DNA of 6,126 nucleotides, taken from contig JAITUO010000189.1 in NCBI GenBank assembly GCA_031286245.1, forward strand, positions 1 to 6,126, in the 5' to 3' direction. The notes below the pieces were generated by a model, which had not been told where the DNA came from, searched no databases, and saw only the letters and a list, made by a program, of their open reading frames with translations. The position numbers and the translations under genes are program-made. Numbering within the stretch: position 1 is the stretch's first letter; each line of letters starts with the position of its first letter. Below are positions 1 through 5,696 of the stretch, piece after piece. This DNA is from Coriobacteriales bacterium (lineage in GTDB: Bacteria > Actinomycetota > Coriobacteriia > Coriobacteriales > UBA8131).

Positions 1-1
1 T

Positions 2-568
<567 letters not shown>

Positions 569-637
569 ACCAGAGTTTACCTGTTTCAGTTCAATCTGTT
601 ACCTAGCAGCCAGGCAGTTTACTGCGTTATTCAGACA

Positions 638-834
638 AATCCTGGGAATTTCGGAGTTTTTGGCCAAAAAGAGCTCTCATGTATAGTTCTCTATTGGTTT
701 CACACATATAGAATTTTGGCTCAACGCATCTACCAGCACGTTTAAATTGTGGAGAAAACCAGATCTCGCAAAACAGGCCAAACAGCCATACATGAGGGCT
801 CTTTTTGGCCAGAAACTTCGAAATTCCCAGGATT
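638..834. repeat. 197-bp inverted-repeat element with 47-bp arms (MITE-like or IS remnant)
   Basis: The left arm 638-684 and right arm 788-834 are inverted copies matching at 44 of 47 positions, around a 103-nt A/T-rich centre (685-787) with no credible ORF. All three differences are transitions that would form G.U pairs in a + strand transcript, so the arms could pair along their whole length in that RNA. On the - strand they would be A.C mismatches. The left arm contains a 14-bp palindrome (657-670, ttttt-ggcc-aaaaa), nearly kept in the right arm. No long target-site duplication is visible; only 'at' borders both sides if the ends are read as cctggg/cccagg. The element could be a non-autonomous transposable element, a pair of IS ends left after deletion, or a structured RNA. 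It lies between the ABC transporter gene and the pnp promoter and could also reduce read-through. Confidence 0.8.
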
Positions 835-864
835 GCTAATTTATAGGCTATACAACCAGGTAGA

Positions 865-914
865 AATCAAGCAAGAGGAGCAATAATCAAGCAAAAAAGG
901 TAAAAATCATAGAG
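865..914. repeat. Short direct repeats phased at 20 bp upstream of pnp
   Basis: AATCAAGCAA occurs at 865-874 and 885-894, and its first five bases AATCA recur at 905-909. The starts are exactly 20 bp apart, close to two turns of the helix. The A-rich stretch sits about 70 to 115 bp upstream of the TATAAT box of the pnp promoter. Such phasing can mark binding sites for a regulator on one face of DNA, or bent DNA. The third copy is weak and the stretch is low in complexity, so a chance origin is possible. Confidence 0.35.
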
Positions 915-956
915 ATTCCCACTACTGTGCTTGGTGCCTCCAGTACATGATTTAGG

Positions 957-987
957 TTGTAGTCGCAGGCAGCTGCTCGCGTATAAT
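957..987 (+). promoter_or_regulatory. Probable sigma-70-type promoter for pnp
   Basis: A perfect -10 box TATAAT lies at 982-987. The best -35 candidate is the poor TTGTAG at 957-962 with a long 19-nt spacer, so activation by a regulator is possible. A start near 994 would give a leader of about 65 nt before the ATG at 1059. The gap from 569 to here holds no convincing gene apart from the repeats listed. A short frame from 931 overlaps the promoter and runs into pnp out of frame, and is a shadow. Confidence 0.6.
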
Positions 988-1058
988 GAACAAGCACGAG
1001 CTCTTATCCACACGAAAGTTTTTAATTGTGTCTCAAGCAGTCCAGATAAGGAGAGATC

Positions 1059-1874
1059 ATGGCTTTACAAGACCGCATCAATGAAGCAGTCGCTTTCATC
1101 CAGCCGCAGCTCAGTGAGGTTCCAGATTACGCAATCGTGCTCGGTTCAGGGCTGAGTGGCCTGGCTGAGTTAGTCGATGTCCAAGTCATCGTGGATTATA
1201 AAGATATTCCCTATTTCAAGACTAGTGGTGCGCCTGGCCATGTCGGCCGTCTGCTGTTCGGGCATGTCGGCGGTAAATCTGTAGCCTGTATGCAAGGCCG
1301 TTTGCATTTCTATGAAGGCAACAAGCCAGAAGATACAGTTTTCCCACTGCAGGTCCTAAACGCTTTAGGCGCACAGACGCTGGTAGTGACTAACGCTGCA
1401 GGCGGTATCAATTTGGGCTTTGAGGTCGGAGATATCATGCTGATAACCGATCATATCAACTTCACGGGGGCTCATCCTCTGACTATCGGTGACGAACAGG
1501 GCTTGCATGACTTTTTGGACATGACATATACCTACTCCCGAAATCTGCAGGATGTCGCTCGTCAAGTCGCTGTTGACCAAGGCCTGAACCTACGTGAAGG
1601 CGTCTATCTGGGTGTACGGGGTCCGAGCTTTGAGACCCCGGCTGAGATCCGGGCTTTTAGGGTATGGGGAGCAGATGCTGTTGGCATGTCCACCGTTTTT
1701 GAGGTATTGGCTGCAAACCTGGCTGGCATGCAGATACTTGGTTTTTCGTTGATCACCAATATGGCAGCCGGTGTCCTGGACCAGCCTTTGAGTGGGGAAG
1801 AAGTGATCGAAACGGCTGCCTTTGCTGCTGGCAAGATGCAGAAACTGGTACTCGGTGTTTTGGCAGCCCTGTAA
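1059..1874 (+). CDS. Purine nucleoside phosphorylase, trimeric (PNP/MTAP) family
   Basis: A cytoplasmic enzyme of purine salvage that splits purine nucleosides with phosphate into free base and ribose-1-phosphate. The 271-aa length is normal. Visible are the phosphate and ribose motifs GSGL (29-32), GHVGR with H61, QGRLHFYEG (R81, H83, Y85), TNAAGG (111-116), the base-site GPSFET (E192), VGMST (M210) and SLITN (N234). By family knowledge, Glu192 and Asn234 match human Glu201 and Asn243 and favour 6-oxopurines (inosine, guanosine). Three positions are unusual: F214 where STVPEV has Pro, L221 where the family commonly has His before A/C-G, and G246 where a His (human His257, which contacts the ribose 5'-OH) is usual. 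A related specificity such as 5'-methylthio-nucleosides is therefore possible. The start is fixed by AAGGAG at 1048-1053, 5 nt before the ATG. It is the first gene after the promoter at 982-987. Confidence 0.93.
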   Translation: MALQDRINEAVAFIQPQLSEVPDYAIVLGSGLSGLAELVDVQVIVDYKDIPYFKTSGAPGHVGRLLFGHVGGKSVACMQGRLHFYEGNKPEDTVFPLQVLNALGAQTLVVTNAAGGINLGFEVGDIMLITDHINFTGAHPLTIGDEQGLHDFLDMTYTYSRNLQDVARQVAVDQGLNLREGVYLGVRGPSFETPAEIRAFRVWGADAVGMSTVFEVLAANLAGMQILGFSLITNMAAGVLDQPLSGEEVIETAAFAAGKMQKLVLGVLAAL

Positions 1875-1877
1875 GCA

Positions 1878-1918
1878 GCGCCAGGTGTTTTTGGGCGCAG
1901 TAGACTAATTTGGCTACT
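1878..1918 (+). other. Two small adjacent hairpins between pnp and rsgA
   Basis: The 64-nt gap after pnp contains gcgcc (1878-1882) pairing with ggcgc (1894-1898), followed directly by agtag (1899-1903) pairing with ctact (1914-1918). Neither is followed by a run of T, so this is not a standard intrinsic terminator. It could be a weak pause or partial terminator, or an mRNA processing site. Five-pair stems are easily met by chance. Confidence 0.3.
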
Positions 1919-1938
1919 ACTTCAAAGCTTTGTGACTG

Positions 1939-2871
1939 ATGCAACTGACTGGCCAGTTGATAACACTCGATCGAACACTACCTCTGGTCAGGATCGCTGA
2001 CCGAGACTTACGGGCAGAGTATGCAGTCAGCTTTTCACGTGAAGGTTTAAAGGCTACTGTCGGCGACTGGCTGGAGCTACAACAGTCCAGCGCTCTGTCA
2101 ATACCGCAGATCGTCAGTGTGCTGCCGCGCAGTACAAGCCTTGTTCGACGACTGTGTCGGGAGCATCCCAGCGTCGGCACAGGTCTGGTTGATGAACAGT
2201 TGCTGGCTGCTAATTTCGACCGTGTGATAGTTGTCACAGCATTAGGCCGTAAAACGATTGATCTGGGTTACCTGGAGCGCCAATTAATCACTGCTTATAG
2301 CAGTGGAGCTGAGGTCTCTGCTGTTTTAAACAAAACCGATATCAGTCAACAGCCGATAGACAATGCTCTTGCAGAGGTGCAAGCTTTAGCTGCTGGTCTT
2401 AGTGTTTTGTCCTGCTCGGCTATGACAGGTTCAGGGATTGCCGAGCTTGCTGAGCTCTGTCCAGCCGGTAGTTTAACTGTCTTTTTCGGGCGATCAGGAG
2501 TCGGCAAGTCCAGTCTGATTAATGCCTTAATCGGTAGCGCTACTCAAGTGACCAAATCCATTCGTGAGCATGATCAGGCTGGCCGTCATGCGACAGTTGC
2601 CCGACGCATGGTTTTTGCTGAGCAACGAGCCTACTTTGACACCCCTGGAGTCCGCAGCATCGGTGTTTATCAACAGGACGATGGTCTATCGACAGTTTTT
2701 GAAGATATTGGCCAGCTGGCTGGCCAATGCCGATTTAGAGATTGCAAGCACCAAAACGAGCCGGGGTGTGCGGTTCAATCAGCAATCGAGAGTGGTGAGC
2801 TGACCACTCGCCGGTTAATGTCATACCTCAACCTGGCGTCCGAAGTAGCAGGAGATGATGTTTTGGCTTGA
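1939..2871 (+). CDS. rsgA: Ribosome small subunit-dependent GTPase A
   Basis: RsgA (YjeQ/YloQ) is a GTPase that acts late in 30S ribosome assembly. The protein of 310 aa has the family's circularly permuted order of G motifs. It starts with an N-terminal OB-fold region (about 1-65), then LPRSTSLVRR. The G4 motif NKTD is at 131-134, G5 CSAMTG at 159-164, G1 P-loop GRSGVGKSS at 184-192, G2-like GRHATV at 215-220 and G3 DTPG at 234-237. The C-terminal zinc knuckle has C264, C269, H271 and C277. All key residues appear present. ATG 1939 is the first possible start, because an in-frame TGA lies at 1933-1935. No Shine-Dalgarno sequence precedes it, unlike the other genes here, and codons 2-7 can form a 6-bp hairpin (1942-1947 with 1954-1959). 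The end is close to the downstream PurC-like gene, so co-transcription is likely. Confidence 0.96.
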   Translation: MQLTGQLITLDRTLPLVRIADRDLRAEYAVSFSREGLKATVGDWLELQQSSALSIPQIVSVLPRSTSLVRRLCREHPSVGTGLVDEQLLAANFDRVIVVTALGRKTIDLGYLERQLITAYSSGAEVSAVLNKTDISQQPIDNALAEVQALAAGLSVLSCSAMTGSGIAELAELCPAGSLTVFFGRSGVGKSSLINALIGSATQVTKSIREHDQAGRHATVARRMVFAEQRAYFDTPGVRSIGVYQQDDGLSTVFEDIGQLAGQCRFRDCKHQNEPGCAVQSAIESGELTTRRLMSYLNLASEVAGDDVLA

Positions 2872-2883
2872 GCCAACAAACAG

Positions 2884-2900
2884 AGAGGAATTATACCTTG
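2884..2900 (+). promoter_or_regulatory. Ribosome site that decides the start of the PurC-like gene
   Basis: AGAGGA at 2884-2889 is followed after 8 nt by TTG at 2898-2900, a good arrangement. The longer alternative start, TTG at 2868, overlaps the rsgA stop as TTGA. Its nearest AGGAG (2850-2854) is 13 nt away, which is long. The family also needs only a short N-terminal stretch before the DIY strand, so 2898 is preferred. Confidence 0.5.
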
Positions 2901-3803
2901 TCACTTCACGAGACTTTGTCGCTGCACGATCCCACCCCGCTGCACGATACCATCCAACCGGACCGCCAGACCGATGGCCAGGACATCTACGACCTTGGTG
3001 ACCAGTTGTTAGTAGTCGAAACTGACCGCATCACCGTCTGCGGTCAGGCGCTGCCCGGGCTTATCCCCATGAAAGGACGCGCCATTGCCCAACTGTCTGT
3101 CTATTGGCATGAGCTGTTTGCCTCTGTGCTGGGATCCAACTTCATCAGTGCTGACACAGCGGACCTACCCCAGACGTTCCAGCCGTTTTCCGATCAGCTC
3201 GCGGGGCGTTTTCTGCTGATGAGAAAGGTCGAGTTGTATCCACTGGAGTGCCGGGTCTTTGGCTACTTGACGGACGAGGTGCTACCCGAGTACCTGAAGC
3301 ATCGCACAGTCGGAGGAGTCGAAGTTCAACCTGGCCTGTCTTTGAACAGCCTGCTGGATCAGTTTATTTACATACCTTTTTTTGTGGAGAAAACCGGGCA
3401 ACTGACACAGATTGACCTGATGAAGACTGTGGAGCTATATGGCAATCGTGATGCTATGGTGATCTGTTCGAACACTTTGGATGTCTATGAAATCACTCAT
3501 GACCTGGCTCGATCCAGAGGTTTTATCATCGCTGATACCGCTTTGAAAATCGGGCAGGCCGACGGTCAGTATATTTTGACGGAAGTGCCGACTCCGGATA
3601 ATTCCTTATTCTGGCTGGAAGCAGAGTATCAGGATGGACATCAGCAGGTTGACTACATCAGGCAGCCGCTGGCTGACTGGTTGGCTGCTAACTGGGACTT
3701 TATCGGGCCAGCTCCTGATCTGCCGGAAGAGCTGGTTGCCTTGACTTCCCAACGCTTGATCGAGGTCTGTGAGCTGGTGACTGGTGAGGATTTCGAAGAC
3801 TAA
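2898..3803 (+). CDS. SAICAR synthetase (PurC)-fold protein with degenerate active site
   Basis: The framework matches PurC, which joins aspartate to CAIR using ATP in purine synthesis. Visible are DIYDLGD (29-35), TDRI (42-45), IPMKG (56-60), LMRKVELYPLEC (107-118), GYL (122-124), RGFIIADT (207-214), TPDNSLFW (232-239) and a final QPLADWL (256-262). At 301 aa it resembles the actinobacterial long form. Many positions expected to be catalytic are changed. The GKVR strand before DIY is TDGQ (25-28). DRISA(F/Y)D reads DRITVCG. VRGYL is VFGYL with GSG lost. The TKAxxGxHDEN motif is not recognisable. ADTKFEFG is ADTALKIG (212-219). DExxTPDSSRFW has Thr for Asp and Leu for Arg (T228, L237), and FDKQ is YIRQ. 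SAICAR synthetase activity is therefore doubtful. The N-terminus has a repeated LHE/LHD pattern. If the start is TTG 2868, the protein has 10 more residues and overlaps rsgA. Fold assignment is confident; function is not. Confidence 0.8.
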   Translation: MSLHETLSLHDPTPLHDTIQPDRQTDGQDIYDLGDQLLVVETDRITVCGQALPGLIPMKGRAIAQLSVYWHELFASVLGSNFISADTADLPQTFQPFSDQLAGRFLLMRKVELYPLECRVFGYLTDEVLPEYLKHRTVGGVEVQPGLSLNSLLDQFIYIPFFVEKTGQLTQIDLMKTVELYGNRDAMVICSNTLDVYEITHDLARSRGFIIADTALKIGQADGQYILTEVPTPDNSLFWLEAEYQDGHQQVDYIRQPLADWLAANWDFIGPAPDLPEELVALTSQRLIEVCELVTGEDFED

Positions 3804-3891
3804 GCTGTAGTTAGTAATTTTCAGGCAACTGCCGTCGGCCATTTTTCTTTACCGGCAAAGCTTCAGCCGGCATCACCAGCCTGCCTTTTGT

Positions 3892-3914
3892 TATAGTGGT
3901 AGCTCAGACCACTA
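3892..3914 (+). promoter_or_regulatory. Possible -10 box and hairpin before the membrane-protein gene
   Basis: TATAGT at 3892-3897 matches five of six -10 positions, with no good -35 box at the right spacing. Overlapping it, tagtggt (3894-3900) pairs perfectly with accacta (3908-3914) across a 7-nt loop, and the right arm touches the AAGGAG ribosome site at 3914-3919. It could be an operator over the promoter or, if transcription starts upstream, an RNA hairpin next to the ribosome site. Both readings are inference. Confidence 0.35.
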
Positions 3915-3926
3915 AGGAGAATACCA

Positions 3927-4673
3927 ATGGCACAACGTAATCCATTAAACCAGCGATACCAGGGCGATGGCCCGGGTGGACAGACCCGTAAGTCAGCATC
4001 ATCAGCGAAGCCAGCTTCAGACGCAGCTGCTTCTGTGCGCATCAAGGGAAAACCGGAAACCAGCGCAGAAAAGAAGGCTGCAGAAAAAGAACGCAAGGCG
4101 CGAATGGACAAAAAGGCTGCCGAACGTCAACGCAAAGCAGCTCGTGCCAAACAAATCCAACGCACCCAGGAAGCTAAAGTAAAATTGGCTCGCGGCGAGA
4201 TCACTCCCGCAGAAGCTGAGGCAGACATCAATGCAGCATCTAGTGATACGACAGCCAAGCCTAAGAAGAACTCCCTGTTTGCTCCGGAAGGATCACGCGA
4301 ATCCATTCTTAGAGAAAACCCGGAGTATCGGAAATGGCGGCGTGTCTATTGGATCTGCCTCGTTGCAGGCATCGTTGTCATAGCAGCGACATTTCTATTG
4401 CAGACTTCAAGCAGTTTTTTGTGGATTCCCTTTATGGTTGCCTCATACCTCCTAGTATTCTTCGGCTTGGGAATTCACATGGTGAAAATCCGGCCAATTG
4501 TCAATGCCAGCAAGAACAAGCCAGAAGCCGGAAAGCTGTCTCCCAAACAAGCCAAGCATGAGGAGGCTGCCAAAGCTCAGGCCGAGCAGGTGGCTGCAGC
4601 TCGAAAGGCCGAAAAAGCAGCGCGTAAACGCGGTCGTCAACCCGTCGAGCCGAGTGATGACTCTGATAAGTAA
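3927..4673 (+). CDS. Basic, Ala/Lys-rich two-helix membrane protein of unknown function
   Basis: I do not recognise a function. The 248-aa protein starts with a polar stretch (RNPLNQRYQGDGPGGQTRKS) that I recall from hypothetical proteins of Coriobacteriia. A highly charged Lys/Arg/Ala/Glu region follows (about 41-100), likely helical or coiled coil. After a linker and PEYRKWRRVYW come two hydrophobic segments, about 141-158 and 164-186, then a second charged Ala/Lys-rich tail (about 196-238). The positive-inside rule puts both tails in the cytoplasm, with a very short outer loop. No signal peptide is seen. AAGGAG at 3914-3919 lies 7 nt before ATG 3927. The gene sits between the PurC-like gene and purS, 83 nt before purS, and may share their transcript. 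The basic tails could contact nucleic acid or anionic lipid, but nothing shows this. Confidence 0.88.
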   Translation: MAQRNPLNQRYQGDGPGGQTRKSASSAKPASDAAASVRIKGKPETSAEKKAAEKERKARMDKKAAERQRKAARAKQIQRTQEAKVKLARGEITPAEAEADINAASSDTTAKPKKNSLFAPEGSRESILRENPEYRKWRRVYWICLVAGIVVIAATFLLQTSSSFLWIPFMVASYLLVFFGLGIHMVKIRPIVNASKNKPEAGKLSPKQAKHEEAAKAQAEQVAAARKAEKAARKRGRQPVEPSDDSDK

Positions 4674-4683
4674 CTAAGTACCT

Positions 4684-4730
4684 GGCCAGGGAGCAAAGCC
4701 AAGGCTGGCCCAACACTGCATATGGCCAGC
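4684..4730 (+). promoter_or_regulatory. Leader with two mutually exclusive hairpins upstream of purS
   Basis: Three related blocks lie in the 83-nt gap: ggccag 4684-4689, gctggcc 4704-4710 and ggccagc 4724-4730. The middle block can pair with the first (6 bp, 15-nt loop) or the third (7 bp, 13-nt loop), but not both. The geometry resembles an attenuator or switch in front of purSQL. No T-run follows the second hairpin and the AAGGAG of purS (4746-4751) stays free in both forms, so a regulatory role is unproven. It does not resemble the known purine riboswitch. Confidence 0.35.
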
Positions 4731-4756
4731 AGATAACTTCATACCAAGGAGATAAG

Positions 4757-4993
4757 ATGAAGCACTACAACATCTATGTGACCAGCAAACCAGTCATCTA
4801 TGACCCAGCTGGAAGAGCCTCAGAAAACACTCTGGCCAAGCTGGGGTTTTCTGGAATTGAGCGGCTGCGTATTGGCAAGTTCATCGAAATGCAATGCGCA
4901 GACGACGTCAGTTTGGAAAGCATAAAGCAAATGTGCGACCAGTTGCTGGCGAATCCTGTGTTAGAAGACTTTCGGATTGAAATAGTCGACTGA
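4757..4993 (+). CDS. purS: FGAM synthetase subunit PurS
   Basis: PurS is the small subunit that bridges PurL and PurQ in the split FGAM synthetase, step four of purine synthesis, and is thought to help ammonia pass from PurQ to PurL. The 78-aa length is typical. Family features are present: the opening strand YNIYVTSKPVIYDPAG, ending in the common D-P-x-G; RIGKFIEM (the conserved RIGK strand, about 37-44); and the closing MCDQLLANPVLEDFRIEI. Nothing looks degraded. AAGGAG at 4746-4751 lies 5 nt before the ATG. purQ follows after 37 nt, so the two are surely one operon. Confidence 0.95.
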   Translation: MKHYNIYVTSKPVIYDPAGRASENTLAKLGFSGIERLRIGKFIEMQCADDVSLESIKQMCDQLLANPVLEDFRIEIVD

Positions 4994-5030
4994 TATCAGA
5001 CCAACGAGGCAAAAAACCAGGAGTGACAAA

Positions 5031-5696
5031 ATGAGTGATTTCCGCTTCGGGATTGTAGTGTTCCCGGGAACTAACTGCGAACAGGACGTTGCACACGCTG
5101 TCCGCTGGTTGGGACACCAAGCTGAATACATCTGGCACCAGGACACAACCGTGTCACAATTCGACGCGCTGGTCCTGCCCGGCGGCTCTTCGTACGGTAA
5201 CTACCTACGCCCTGGCGCGTTGGCTGCCGCCTCCCCCATCATCGCTGCTATCAGCGAGTACGCTGCCCAAGGCAAGCCGGTCTTAGGCATCAGTAACGGA
5301 TTCCAGATCCTGACAGAGGCTGGCCTGTTGCCCGGTGCACTACAGCAGAACGCGAGCTTGACCCATATCTGTGAGACATTGGATTTTTACGTGGAGAAAA
5401 CCGTCTGCCAGTGGTTGCAACTGGCTTCTGGCACCATGATCAGTCTTCCAGTCAGCCATGGTTTTGGCAGCTATTATGCCGATGCTGCGACTCTGATACA
5501 AATGGAATCGAACGGGCAGATAGTACTCCGTGATACGCAGGCCAGAATTGCCGCAGTCTGTAACGAACAAGGCAACGTCTTTGGCATGATGCCACATCCT
5601 GAGCGGGCTTGTGAGGTTCTGGCTGCAAACCATCCGGCTGGTGCAGGCGGCACGGTCTTCTCCACAATAGTAAAACACCTGGAGGTAGTTAGATGA
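5031..5696 (+). CDS. purQ: FGAM synthetase glutaminase subunit PurQ, catalytic Cys replaced by Ser
   Basis: PurQ is the class I glutamine amidotransferase subunit that releases ammonia from glutamine for PurL. The 221-aa length is normal. VFPGTNCEQDV (10-20), the GISNGFQILTEAGLLPGAL block (86-104) and GMMPHPERA (185-193, with triad partners H189 and E191) identify it clearly. The nucleophile elbow, GICNGFQ in the family, reads GISNGFQ: Ser88, codon AGT at 5292-5294, one base from TGT or one from TGC plus a synonymous change. Nearby near-invariant positions also differ: GGFSYGDYLR is GGSSYGNYLR (S53, N57), and AHGEG is SHGFG (F145). Loss of glutaminase activity is expected by family knowledge, since Cys-to-Ser at this site normally abolishes it. 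AGGAG at 5019-5023 precedes ATG 5031. The stop overlaps the purL start as ATGA. The subunit may remain structural. Confidence 0.95.
   Translation: MSDFRFGIVVFPGTNCEQDVAHAVRWLGHQAEYIWHQDTTVSQFDALVLPGGSSYGNYLRPGALAAASPIIAAISEYAAQGKPVLGISNGFQILTEAGLLPGALQQNASLTHICETLDFYVEKTVCQWLQLASGTMISLPVSHGFGSYYADAATLIQMESNGQIVLRDTQARIAAVCNEQGNVFGMMPHPERACEVLAANHPAGAGGTVFSTIVKHLEVVR

Noticed and set aside
638..834. CRISPR array or intrinsic terminator reading of the inverted repeat
   Set aside because: There are only two copies, inverted rather than direct, with no spacers. A 103-nt loop and lack of a terminal T-run do not fit an intrinsic terminator.
569..1058. A hidden small gene or tRNA in the long gap
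   Set aside because: No tRNA-like cloverleaf and no small frame with a good ribosome site and plausible composition was seen; the inverted repeat, phased repeat and promoter are the only structure.
931..1155. 74-codon + strand frame upstream of and into pnp
   Set aside because: It covers the pnp promoter and ribosome site, lacks its own ribosome site, and overlaps pnp in another frame with low-complexity Ser-rich sequence.
2868..3803. Start of the PurC-like gene at TTG 2868
   Set aside because: It is possible by TTGA overlap with rsgA, but its AGGAG is 13 nt away and it adds ten residues not expected in the family; TTG 2898 has a better ribosome site.
3852..3892. Possible terminator after the PurC-like gene
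   Set aside because: ccggc/gccgg (3852-3856 with 3866-3870) is not followed by T residues, and the stem next to TTTTGTT (3869-3872 with 3882-3885) has only four pairs. Too weak to call.
4704..4730. Purine riboswitch before purS
   Set aside because: There is no three-way junction or the conserved loop and core bases of the known purine aptamer; only simple competing hairpins are seen.
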